Shown: piece by piece, positions 6,746-13,795 of the stretch | How positions within the stretch are numbered: the stretch's first letter is position 1 | How the letters are laid out: each line of letters starts with the position of its first letter | NCBI GenBank assembly: GCA_964568355.1 | Contig: CAZMRK010000241.1 | Span: 1-13,795, forward strand | Direction of reading: 5' to 3' | DNA length: 13,795 bases | Origin: JAJPJX01 sp964568355 | Lineage (GTDB): Bacteria; Acidobacteriota; Terriglobia; Bryobacterales; Bryobacteraceae | Made by a program: the position numbers and the translations under genes | The notes under the pieces: generated by a model | The model's input: the letters and a program-made list of their open reading frames with translations, nothing else | Databases searched by the model: none | Told to the model about the DNA's origin: nothing

Positions 6746-9700
6746 TTACCGCATCCCGGCCACTCGGGCGATCTCGGCCTCAGCGAGGCGATAGGCCAGC
6801 CGCGCCTGCAATTCATCGAGTTCCGCGCTGCTTGTAGCCGCCCGGGCTTCTTTATTTTTGGCCTCGCTGGTCACCCCGGCCCTGAGTTGGTCGCTGCTCA
6901 GGCGCTCGCTCTCACGCCGCAGCGCCAGGGCCTCAGCCGCCACTTCGATCATGCGGCGCGACCGGTCCAGTTTGCGGTACGCGCGGCCCACATCCACGGA
7001 GATGCGGTTCGTGATCCGCCGGACATTCTCCTCAGCCTGCGCCAGCAGCGCCTGCCGCTCTCCTACAACCCCTTTGCGTTTTCCCCAATCGAAGAGGTTC
7101 CAGTTCATCTGCAATCCGAACGTGCCGAAATTATGAGTCACGAAGGGCACGCCCGATTGATAGGTCTGGCGCACAAAAGCTCCCAGGTTGGGAACGTACT
7201 CGTAGCGGGCCGCGGCTACGGCGCTCCGTGCCTTGGCTACCGCCTCTTTGGCCGCCCGCAATTCGGGATTCTGTGCCAGAGCGGCCGTAAGGTACTGTTC
7301 GTAGGTCAGCTTTTCGCCAGAATCGGGTTCCACAGCGGCCAGGTCCAGTTCCGTGTCGAGAGGGAGCCCCAACAGGTCGTTCATCTCCGCCGTCAAATCG
7401 GCACTCTGATTTTCTGAGGCCAGAAGCGATTGCCGGCTCTTCAGGAGTGCCGCCCGGCCGCCAATCACCGCGACTTCCAGGAGGCTTCCCGCCCGCAATC
7501 CGTTCTCCGCCTCGCGCAGCGTCTCCTCGCCGGCGGCAATCTCCGAGCGGATCACCTCCATCCGCTTGTGCTCCGCCAGCAGCCCGTAGTAGAGCTGATG
7601 TACGGCCAGCACCACCTCATCCTCGGCCTTCTTCAATTCCGCCTCCGAGATCCGTTCATCGGCGGATGCCACTCGGCGCCCTTCGCGGATCTTGAGCAGT
7701 TGCGTCAGCGGCTGTCCTAGCGTGGTGTTCAGCAACAGGATGCTGGTCGAGCCCTGGTTCAGAGCTACCTGCTGCGTGGGAAACGGCCCGAGCCCGGGCA
7801 GCGTTCCCAGCCCTCCTGCCGGCACGGTCACCAGTTGCTTATCGGAGAGGCTCATCAGCGACGTGTCGTTCGAAAGCTGCGGAAAATAATCCGCCCGCGC
7901 CGTGATTACTTTCTGCTGCTTCTCCTGCACGCGTGCCCGAGCGATCTTCAGCGCCGAGTTTTGCCGCAGCGCCAGGTCTACCGCCTCCGGCAGCGTCAGC
8001 TTACGCACTTCCGCCTGGGATGGCTGTGCGGCCAGAACACAGCCGAGCAGCAGCATAGCTATCGCCGGCGTGTTCGGTCGGTGAGTACGACGCTTTACCA
8101 GCACGAATAGCACTGGCACCACCACCAGAGTGAAGAACATGGAGGAAACCAGTCCTACCGCGATCACGCTCGCCAGAGGGCTCCACAGGCTTGACCCGGA
8201 TACGATCATGGGGGTCACGCCGACCGCCGCCGCCATGGTTGTCAGAAAGATGGGGCGCAGCCTGCGCTCACCGGCTTCAGTGGCCGCCTGCTCCAATGGG
8301 TGGCCTTCTCGCAATCTCTCGTTGATATAGTCCACCAGGATGATGGAATTCCGCACGACGATGCCGCAAAGGCTGATCAGTCCGGTGAAGGCAGTAAATC
8401 CGAATGGGTTTCCCAGCAGCAGCAAGCCGAGGGCCGCGCCGAACCATGTCAGCGGAATGGAGCACATCACGATCAGAGGCTCCGAGAGATTGCGAAACTG
8501 GATTAGCAGCACCAGGAAGATCGCCAGAATGCTGATCCCCAAGGCCGCGAGCATCCCGGGAAGAGTCTCGTCGCTGTTGGTCTTCTCGCCGCCGTATTCG
8601 AAACGATAGCCTGCTGGAAGAGAGAGTGCGGCCACTTTTGGGCTGATCGCGTTCAGAACTTCGGAGGCGTAGTGGCCACGCCTTGGAAAGGCGCGCACGG
8701 TCATGCATCGCACTCCGTTGCGGCGCACAATGCGGCTGGTCTGCCATTGCGGCTGAAGATCGGCGATCGAACGCAATGGCACGCTGGCGTGGGTGATCGG
8801 CGAGGTGACGTAGGCATCGCGTACGTTCTCGAAAGAGTCGCGGTAGCGCGGGTCCAGGCGCAGCAGGATGGTGACGGCGCGGTCTCCTTCCCAGAAGGTG
8901 CTGACCGGCGCTCCGCTAAACCCTCCGGCGAGCACCTGCGAGACTACCGCATGGGTCAGACCCAGGCGATTGGAGAGCTCGGGGTTTACATCGACATCCA
9001 CCAGATAGGAATCGCCGCGGTAGTCGTTGTCGATCAACTCGGCATAAGGTACGTTCTGCAGAATTCCTTCCACCTGTTTGCCGATCCGCCGCAGTTCCGG
9101 AATCTCCTCGCCGAAGATACGCACTTCTACGGGCGCATCCATGACCATACCCTGCTGTAATTCCTTCACCACGATGAGAGCGCCGGGAGCGACTCTCGCC
9201 AGGCTGTCGCGCAGCGAGGCTACCAGCGCGGGCGTCTCTTCCGCAGAAGCGGTGTTGACGATGAACTGTCCGTAGGCCGGATCGGGATTCTGCGGATTCA
9301 CGTTGTAGTAGAAGCGCGGCGCGCTCTGCCCTACAAACGAAGCATAGTGCGTTACTTCCCGGTTACCGGCCAGGTTCCGCTCCATGCGCTGCATCGCCTC
9401 GCTGGTCGCTTCGATGCGCGATCCCTGGGGCATCCACACATCGATTACGAACTGGTTGCGTTCGGCCGAAGGAAAGAATTGCTGCGGGACGACCCGGAAC
9501 AGCACAGCCCCGCCGAAAATCGCACCTATGCCAAGCGCCACAGCCACGGCTTTGCGCCCCATGCAGAATACGATGGTGCGGTTGTAGGCCAGTTGCAGCC
9601 GGTCCAACATGCTCGTCTTCTGCCGTTCCTGGGAATCGTGGCTGTGCAGTCCCTTGTGAATGAAAAACCGGCACAGCAGGGGCGTCAGCAAAATCGCTAC

Positions 9701-11131
9701 TACGAATGAAACACTCAGGGCCACGGCCACTGTGACCGGCAGCGCGTGGATAAATTCCCCTACCGATCCTTTCAGAATCAGCAGCGGAAGAAACGATGCG
9801 ATGATCGTTAGCGTGGCCGTCAGCACCGGCACCACTACTTCTCCCACGGATTGCCACGCCGCTTGTTCGCGAGGAATGCCGCGATCGAGACAATCCACAT
9901 AGTTGTCCGCGATGACGATTGCGTCGTCCACCACGATTCCCAGCACCACAATCAACGCGGCAATGGAGACCTGGTGAAGTTGAATGCCGATCAGGTTCAG
10001 GACCCCGAGCGAGGTACAGATGGTCACGGGAATCGCCAACGCGGCAATCACCGCCACGCGCAGCGGCAGCAGGACAATCGTCACCAGAATGACCGCTCCG
10101 ATGGCGATCATAAACTCGCGGCTGAGCGTCGTAATGCGTTCCTTCACCACTGCCGGCTGGTCGGCGATCAAGTCGAGCCGCAGGTCTGGCGGCAACTGCG
10201 CCTTGAGGCGCGCGAATACGCCCTGGATCTGGTCGCCGAGTTGTACGATGTTTTTGCCCTTCTGCATCTCTACCGAGAGCAGCACGCTCGCCTCGCCGTC
10301 ATAACGAACCACAAAGGTCGGGTCCTGATAGCGCCTCTCTACATCGGCAAAGTCGCGAATGTAAACCGGCTGGCCCGTGCGCGAAACGTCCACCAGCACG
10401 TTGCGGATCTGCTCCTCGGTAGTGAACAGGCCGGTCGTGTGCAGCGGTACCTTCTCTGATCCGGCATCCAGAGCGCCCGAAGGCTGAATGATGTTGCGCT
10501 GCTGCAGCGCCTGAATCACCCTCAAGGGGTCGGCGAAGTACTGCGAGATGCGTTCGAGGCTGCTCGTAACCCAGATCTGCTCGCTCTGTTCTCCATAGAC
10601 GGCCAATTTGCCCACGTTGCGAATCGTGCGGAGCTCATCCTGGATCCGATCCACATAGTCACGAAGTTCGCGGTAGCCATAGCGCTTGCCGTGAATGGCA
10701 ATCAGCATCGCGACCGTTTCGCCGAAATCTGAGTTGACGATCGGACCGCGCACTCCCACCGGCAGCTCGGACGCCCCCACCACGTTCAGTTCGTGGCGCA
10801 GTTTCGCCCAAAACGCATCCGCGTCCGTGACGTACTCCTCCAGTTCCACAGAGACAACGGCCATCCCCGGACTACTGGTCGAATAGGTCTTCTCCTTCCG
10901 AACCTCCTGAAATTTGAAGATGTGCTCTTCCAGTTTCTTGGTGACCTGCTTTTCCACCTGCTCCGAGGTAGCTCCCGGATACCAGGCCAGCACCAGGCCT
11001 GTGCGGATGGTGATGCTCGGATCTTCGGTGCGCGGCATGGTGAGAAAGGCATGGACCCCCATCGTCACCGTCATGACCGCCAGAATGATCGTTACCAGCG
11101 GGTTGTGCAAGGAAGCCTTGACCGGGTTCAT
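6746..11131 (-). CDS. RND efflux permease (HAE/AcrB-type) fused to a TolC-like outer-membrane factor
   Basis: Single uninterrupted ORF of 1461 residues carrying two normally separate efflux-pump components. Residues 1 to about 1012 are a complete proton-driven RND permease: TM1 near 10-30, a periplasmic porter segment with WYPGATSEQVEKQVTKKLEE, TM2-6 with GIVVDDAIVIADN (proton-relay Asp402/Asp403), a second periplasmic half, and TM8-12 with GIVVRNSIILVDY (Arg927 where AcrB has Lys940). The DD motif indicates a drug/hydrophobe (HAE) rather than a CzcA-type metal pump. Residues about 1013-1040 look like a signal peptide. Residues about 1041-1461 are TolC-like with both repeats (KLTLPEAVDLALRQN and LTYEQYLTAALAQNPELRAA) and long alpha-helical stretches. 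The ATG at 11131 has GGAGGT 10 nt upstream and lies 3 bp after the membrane-fusion gene stop. Together the two genes would make a complete envelope-spanning exporter. Family calls are firm; substrate is unknown, and two proteins from one message remain possible. Confidence 0.93.
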   Translation of the reverse strand: MNPVKASLHNPLVTIILAVMTVTMGVHAFLTMPRTEDPSITIRTGLVLAWYPGATSEQVEKQVTKKLEEHIFKFQEVRKEKTYSTSSPGMAVVSVELEEYVTDADAFWAKLRHELNVVGASELPVGVRGPIVNSDFGETVAMLIAIHGKRYGYRELRDYVDRIQDELRTIRNVGKLAVYGEQSEQIWVTSSLERISQYFADPLRVIQALQQRNIIQPSGALDAGSEKVPLHTTGLFTTEEQIRNVLVDVSRTGQPVYIRDFADVERRYQDPTFVVRYDGEASVLLSVEMQKGKNIVQLGDQIQGVFARLKAQLPPDLRLDLIADQPAVVKERITTLSREFMIAIGAVILVTIVLLPLRVAVIAALAIPVTICTSLGVLNLIGIQLHQVSIAALIVVLGIVVDDAIVIADNYVDCLDRGIPREQAAWQSVGEVVVPVLTATLTIIASFLPLLILKGSVGEFIHALPVTVAVALSVSFVVAILLTPLLCRFFIHKGLHSHDSQERQKTSMLDRLQLAYNRTIVFCMGRKAVAVALGIGAIFGGAVLFRVVPQQFFPSAERNQFVIDVWMPQGSRIEATSEAMQRMERNLAGNREVTHYASFVGQSAPRFYYNVNPQNPDPAYGQFIVNTASAEETPALVASLRDSLARVAPGALIVVKELQQGMVMDAPVEVRIFGEEIPELRRIGKQVEGILQNVPYAELIDNDYRGDSYLVDVDVNPELSNRLGLTHAVVSQVLAGGFSGAPVSTFWEGDRAVTILLRLDPRYRDSFENVRDAYVTSPITHASVPLRSIADLQPQWQTSRIVRRNGVRCMTVRAFPRRGHYASEVLNAISPKVAALSLPAGYRFEYGGEKTNSDETLPGMLAALGISILAIFLVLLIQFRNLSEPLIVMCSIPLTWFGAALGLLLLGNPFGFTAFTGLISLCGIVVRNSIILVDYINERLREGHPLEQAATEAGERRLRPIFLTTMAAAVGVTPMIVSGSSLWSPLASVIAVGLVSSMFFTLVVVPVLFVLVKRRTHRPNTPAIAMLLLGCVLAAQPSQAEVRKLTLPEAVDLALRQNSALKIARARVQEKQQKVITARADYFPQLSNDTSLMSLSDKQLVTVPAGGLGTLPGLGPFPTQQVALNQGSTSILLLNTTLGQPLTQLLKIREGRRVASADERISEAELKKAEDEVVLAVHQLYYGLLAEHKRMEVIRSEIAAGEETLREAENGLRAGSLLEVAVIGGRAALLKSRQSLLASENQSADLTAEMNDLLGLPLDTELDLAAVEPDSGEKLTYEQYLTAALAQNPELRAAKEAVAKARSAVAAARYEYVPNLGAFVRQTYQSGVPFVTHNFGTFGLQMNWNLFDWGKRKGVVGERQALLAQAEENVRRITNRISVDVGRAYRKLDRSRRMIEVAAEALALRRESERLSSDQLRAGVTSEAKNKEARAATSSAELDELQARLAYRLAEAEIARVAGMR
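8012..8098 (-). other. Internal signal peptide-like junction between RND and TolC-like parts
   Basis: Residues 1012-1040 of the fused ORF read as a textbook Sec signal: basic n-region VKRRTHR (1012-1018), hydrophobic core AIAMLLLGCVLAA (1023-1035) and c-region QPSQA followed by EV. Ser at -3 and Ala at -1 satisfy the signal peptidase I rule. The permease C-terminus should be cytoplasmic after TM12, so this segment would act as a thirteenth crossing that carries the TolC-like part to the periplasm. In-frame GTG (8104) and ATG (8056) codons could start a separate protein, but neither has a recognisable Shine-Dalgarno sequence; the GTG form would have the better n-region. Confidence 0.75.
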
Positions 11132-11134
11132 GGG

Positions 11135-12349
11135 CTATTTGACCTCCGGCCCACCCACCACGGACGCCGCCATTCCATCTCGCAGCCGGTCCTGGCCGCC
11201 GACCACCACGCTTTCGGTGCCTGTCAGCCCTCCCTTGACCTGGACTTCACGCCCGTAGACCGTCCCTACCTCCACACGCTTCGAATACACACGCTTCTGG
11301 TCGGGGAAGTAGAGAAAGACGATCGGCGCTCCCTGGGGATCGCGCACTACCGCTTCTCCAGGCAGCGTCATCACGTCCAGCATACGGTCGCTGCGGATTT
11401 GGACTTCCGCGACCATGCCGAGCCTGAGCGTGTGACGGGGGTTCGGCACCTGGATCCGCACCATGTAGGTCCGCGTGCTCGGATCCGCTGCCACGTTGAT
11501 CACGCGGACTGTGCCTTCGAAGCGTTCACCAGGCAGGGCGGGAACCTGGATGCCGGCCTTCTGGCCGCTCCGTACCAGATGAATGTCCGTCTCGGGTACT
11601 CCCACGCTTACTTCTACCGGATCCAGCCGGACGAGCTGGAACACGGGCCGGCCCGGGCTCGCCATATCACCCACTTCTACCTGGCGGGCAGCCACGAATC
11701 CGTCAATCGGCGCTCGGAGCGTTGTATCCGCAAGCCGTTTTTCGGCGATGCGTACACCTGCGGTGGCCTGCTGGAACACCGCGCGCGCCTGCGCCCGGTC
11801 TTCTTTCTGTCCGCCGGTTCGGGCCTCCTCATACTGCTGCCGCGCTCCTTCATAGGCGGCCTGGAACTTGTGGAAATCGTTCGGCGGGAGGCTCTTCGAA
11901 TCGTAGAGCAGCTTCATGCGCTGGTACTCATCCTGCGCGCGGCCAAAGGCGATGCGTGCCTGCTCAAGCAGTTCCGGACGGACTGGCGACTCGGCCTTTT
12001 GCAGGACCGCCTTAGCCGATGCCGCCTGCGCCTCCGCGGCATTCAGCGCAAGCTGATAGTCGGTAGGGTCGATCACCGCCAGAATCTGCCCCTGGCGAAC
12101 GAAATCGCCCTCCCGGGGGACTACCCGGATCACTTTTCCGGCAACCAGAAAGGCCGCATTGGATGGGTTGTCCGGCGACACTACCGAACCACTCACGCTG
12201 ACCGTTTCCGGCGCTTGAAGATGCTGTACGCGAACCAATTTAACTGGCGTCGCGACCTCCGCCGGTGCCACCGGGTGATGCGGCGAACAGGCCGCCAGGG
12301 CGGCGGCGCAAAGCAGAGCCCCTAATTTTGTCCTTGATTCGAATTGCAT
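11135..12349 (-). CDS. Membrane-fusion (periplasmic adaptor) lipoprotein of the RND efflux pump
   Basis: HlyD/AcrA-type adaptor of 404 residues that would link the RND permease to the outer-membrane channel in the periplasm. The N-terminus is a lipoprotein signal: hydrophobic core GALLCAAALAAC with lipobox LAAC and lipidation at Cys21, followed by a short Pro-rich linker. The two halves of the lipoyl/barrel-sandwich domain are near 66-95 (VAGKVIRVVPREGDFVRQGQ) and 208-240 (TTLRAPIDGFVAARQVEVGD). They flank an alpha-helical hairpin (about 98-207, Ala/Gln/Glu-rich). A beta-barrel (about 241-320) and a membrane-proximal domain (about 321-404) follow. The ATG at 12349 is chosen because it produces this signal; the frame is open further upstream to 12472 but that part only shadows tetR. 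The chosen start lies inside the 3' end of tetR, and the stop lies 3 bp before the RND-TolC start, so the three genes are probably one translationally coupled operon. Length is typical. Confidence 0.93.
   Translation of the reverse strand: MQFESRTKLGALLCAAALAACSPHHPVAPAEVATPVKLVRVQHLQAPETVSVSGSVVSPDNPSNAAFLVAGKVIRVVPREGDFVRQGQILAVIDPTDYQLALNAAEAQAASAKAVLQKAESPVRPELLEQARIAFGRAQDEYQRMKLLYDSKSLPPNDFHKFQAAYEGARQQYEEARTGGQKEDRAQARAVFQQATAGVRIAEKRLADTTLRAPIDGFVAARQVEVGDMASPGRPVFQLVRLDPVEVSVGVPETDIHLVRSGQKAGIQVPALPGERFEGTVRVINVAADPSTRTYMVRIQVPNPRHTLRLGMVAEVQIRSDRMLDVMTLPGEAVVRDPQGAPIVFLYFPDQKRVYSKRVEVGTVYGREVQVKGGLTGTESVVVGGQDRLRDGMAASVVGGPEVK
11142..11147 (-). promoter_or_regulatory. Strong ribosome-binding site of the RND-TolC gene
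   Basis: GGAGGT on the minus strand lies inside the last codons of the membrane-fusion gene, 10 nt before the ATG at 11131. It is the best Shine-Dalgarno match among the start sites examined here. It fixes the start of the fused transporter and supports tight translational coupling with the upstream gene. Confidence 0.7.
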
Positions 12350-12980
12350 CTCTTGTTTCCGCCCCTTCGATCGGAGGTGGGATGAGCCGGCCAAATGTAA
12401 GATCGCCGGCCAGCGCGACATCCTGCTCACACTCCACGTTGGAGTGGAGCAGCGAAAGGATCCCCAGGCCATGTGCTACCGCATACAGCGAGACCGCCAG
12501 CACCTGCGGCGCCTCCGGCGCAGGGAGGCCGGCCTCGCGATAGTAGCGAAGAATCAAGTCGGAATAGCCGTTGATCTCCTGCTGCAGCAATGCGGAAAGT
12601 TTCTTGCGTACCGAGCGATTCCGCAGCGCTCTCAGGTGGAGTTCGGTCTGCAAGACGGTCCAGCGCTGCTGCCGCCACTGCTCGCGATACCAATCTCGCG
12701 CCGCCCGGAAGCGGCCCTCGACACTAGGTATTTTTTCGAACAAGACGTCCAGAGCCAACCGGATCTCGCGATGGCGTTTGTTGAGTAAAGATAGGAAGAT
12801 CGAATCTTTATCTGTAAAGTTGGAGTAGAATGCTCCCCGGGAAAAGCCCGCTTCCGCGGCGATCTGTTCCACCGATGTGGCGTCGAACCCTTTACGTACG
12901 AATAACTTCTCGGCGGACTCGATCAGCCGCGCGCGCGTCACTTCCCGGCTTTCGCGGCGGGTCAGACGCTTCCGCTTCAT
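12240..12980 (-). CDS. TetR/AcrR-family transcriptional regulator of the efflux operon
   Basis: Predicted dimeric DNA-binding repressor of 246 residues, probably controlling its own operon in response to a pump substrate. The N-terminal helix-turn-helix is typical: TRARLIESAEKLFVRKGFDA (about 15-34), TSVEQIAAEAGFSRGAFYSNF (about 35-55) and the following DKDSIFLSLL helix. The C-terminal ligand/dimer domain (about 70-205) is alpha-helical and family-variable. I prefer the ATG at 12980, with AAGGA 10 nt upstream; in-frame TTG codons at 12986 and 13004 are alternatives. The tail is odd. After about residue 210 the protein runs another 36 residues (Arg/Gly-rich, ending GGTGGGRDAS) that overlap the membrane-fusion gene by 110 bp in another frame. 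That lengthens it beyond the usual 190-220 residues and suggests a lost ancestral stop codon. Being first in the operon, it would be made along with the pump. Confidence 0.92.
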   Translation of the reverse strand: MKRKRLTRRESREVTRARLIESAEKLFVRKGFDATSVEQIAAEAGFSRGAFYSNFTDKDSIFLSLLNKRHREIRLALDVLFEKIPSVEGRFRAARDWYREQWRQQRWTVLQTELHLRALRNRSVRKKLSALLQQEINGYSDLILRYYREAGLPAPEAPQVLAVSLYAVAHGLGILSLLHSNVECEQDVALAGDLTFGRLIPPPIEGAETRDAIRIKDKIRGSALRRRPGGLFAASPGGTGGGRDAS

Positions 12981-12987
12981 ATACAAG

Positions 12988-13017
12988 ATCGTCCTTCGAT
13001 ACAACCCTGTATGTCAA
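12988..13017 (-). promoter_or_regulatory. Candidate promoter of the tetR-efflux operon
   Basis: On the minus strand a perfect TTGACA -35 box (plus 13012-13017) is followed after 18 bp by GACGAT (plus 12988-12993), a poor -10 with three of six consensus matches. Transcription from it would start close to the tetR ATG at 12980, giving a near-leaderless message that omits the AAGGA site. The real -10 may therefore differ, but the -35 match and its overlap with an inverted repeat make this the likeliest operon promoter. Confidence 0.4.
12999..13012. promoter_or_regulatory. Candidate TetR operator, inverted repeat ATACA-N4-TGTAT
   Basis: A perfect 5-bp inverted repeat (ATACA at 12999-13003, TGTAT at 13008-13012) with a 4-bp centre sits 19-32 bp ahead of the tetR start. 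It abuts the -35 box, sharing base 13012, where a bound dimer would block RNA polymerase. The minus-strand reading ACATACAGGGTTGTAT resembles the ACATACA/TGTATGT half-sites of the AcrR operator of E. coli. A further TTGTAT half-site lies at plus 12981-12986. The perfect arms are short, so chance is not excluded. Confidence 0.45.
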
Positions 13018-13075
13018 CTGGTAAAGCGCCGCTCAGGTATGAACTTCCGGCGGAATTTTGCGGAGAGCGGGCCGG

Positions 13076-13795
13076 CTACAGAATGTAGCGGCTCAAATCC
13101 TGGTCTTTGACAATCGAAGCAAGCTGCTTGCGAACGTACTCGGAGTCTACCTTGACGGTCTTCTTCTTCAGGTCCGGACCTTCGAATGAAATGTCTTCCA
13201 GCAGCTTTTCCATGATGGTATGCAGCCGGCGCGCGCCGATATTTTCGGAAGTCTCATTCACCTGCGTGGCGAACCTGGCGACCTCTTCCAGCGCGTCCTC
13301 GGTGAATACCAGCTTGATCCCTTCGGTTTCGAGCAGCGCTGTGTACTGCTTGGCCAGTGCATTCTTCGGCTCCCGCAGGATTCGGATGAAGTCCTGCACG
13401 GAAAGCGACTTCAGCTCTACGCGGATCGGAAAGCGCCCCTGCAACTCCGGGATCATGTCGCTTGGTTTGGAGACATGAAACGCTCCCGCAGCGATAAACA
13501 GAATATGATCGGTGCGCACGAAGCCATAGCGTGTGTTGACGGTCGTGCCTTCCACAATCGGCAGAATGTCCCGCTGGACGCCCTCGCGGCTGACATCCGG
13601 GCCATGTCCGCTCTCGCGCCCCGCAATCTTGTCGATTTCGTCGAGAAAGATGATCCCGCTGGTTTCTACCCGCTCGAGCGCTACCCGGGTCACCTGCTCC
13701 ATATCGATGAGCTTTTGTTCTTCCTCCTGGACCAGGTAATCCAGCGCTTCCGCCACGCGCATCTTGCGCTTGCGCGTCTTCTGTCCGAACAAGTT
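13076..13795 (-). CDS. hslU: ATP-dependent protease ATPase subunit HslU, C-terminal part (cut by window edge)
   Basis: Last 239 residues of the AAA+ unfoldase that feeds substrates into the HslV peptidase in the cytoplasm. Visible landmarks are Walker B in GIIFLDEIDKIAG, GPDVSREGVQRDILPIVEG, the sensor-1 region in DHILFIAAGAFHVSKPSDMI, the arginine-finger region PELQGRFPIRVEL, sensor-2 NIGARRLHTIMEKLLEDI, and the C-terminal tail DLSRYIL, which in this family inserts into HslV. The fragment runs without interruption to the window end. The N-terminal Walker A region and most of the I domain lie beyond it; the first residues shown (FGQKTRKRKMRVAEAL) are the end of the I domain. The stop is TAG at 13076-13078. 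HslV is commonly encoded just upstream, but that cannot be seen here. The 95 bp to tetR hold the efflux promoter; no convincing hslU terminator was found. Confidence 0.96.
   Translation of the reverse strand, partial: NLFGQKTRKRKMRVAEALDYLVQEEEQKLIDMEQVTRVALERVETSGIIFLDEIDKIAGRESGHGPDVSREGVQRDILPIVEGTTVNTRYGFVRTDHILFIAAGAFHVSKPSDMIPELQGRFPIRVELKSLSVQDFIRILREPKNALAKQYTALLETEGIKLVFTEDALEEVARFATQVNETSENIGARRLHTIMEKLLEDISFEGPDLKKKTVKVDSEYVRKQLASIVKDQDLSRYIL

Noticed and set aside
9900..9950. Possible heavy-metal (CzcA-type) identity for the RND pump, suggested by the TolC fusion
   Set aside because: The TM4 motif is VVDDAIVIADN with two aspartates, which fits the HAE branch rather than the metal-exporting branch.
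10793..12325. 510-residue plus-strand open frame opposite the RND and membrane-fusion genes
   Set aside because: It lies antisense to two well-supported efflux genes and crosses their junction; its product is His/Arg/Leu-rich without motifs, typical of an antisense shadow.
13047..13074. CCGGC / GCCGG inverted match downstream of hslU as a terminator
   Set aside because: The arms are 5 bp with a loop of about 18 nt and no T-run on the minus strand after the stem, so it is not a convincing intrinsic terminator.

Overview
The window is GC-rich, densely coded bacterial DNA with almost no intergenic space. The best lineage guess is an acidobacterium, possibly close to Solibacter/Bryobacter. The main clue is the secreted VWA protein at 657-1640: its layout (signal peptide, short N-terminal beta domain, VWA with MIDAS, and a C-terminal block ending in ARKGYY) matches the 'VWFA-related Acidobacterial domain' family. 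A FecR-like protein with a Trp-rich DUF6600-type region and a Tat-targeted sugar enzyme also fit that group. The assignment is inference; no rRNA or other phylogenetic marker is present. No tRNA, rRNA, CRISPR array, insertion sequence or phage gene was seen.

Left part (1-6737), five housekeeping or cell-envelope genes. An AlkA/HhH-GPD DNA glycosylase (minus, 6-611) diverges across 45 bp from a VWA protein (plus, 657-1640). A Tat-signal mannonate dehydratase-like enzyme follows (plus, 1662-2726). Its stop codon directly abuts the stop codon of ribonuclease R (minus, 2727-5027). RNase R diverges across 84 bp from an exported FecR/DUF6600-type protein (plus, 5112-6737).

Right part (6746-13795), all minus strand. 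A three-gene efflux operon is read right to left: a TetR-family regulator (12240-12980), a lipoprotein membrane-fusion protein (11135-12349), and one 1461-residue ORF (6746-11131). That ORF joins a complete HAE-type RND permease to a complete TolC-like outer-membrane factor through an internal signal peptide-like segment. Two structural genes would therefore encode the whole tripartite pump. A perfect TTGACA -35 box overlapping an ATACA-N4-TGTAT inverted repeat lies just ahead of tetR, which suggests autoregulation. Upstream, cut by the window edge, is the 3' part of hslU (13076-13795).

The most interesting items are the RND-TolC fusion with its possible signal-peptidase site, the roughly 110-bp out-of-frame overlap of tetR with the start of the membrane-fusion gene, the candidate operator, and the predicted export of a normally cytosolic type of sugar-acid dehydratase.
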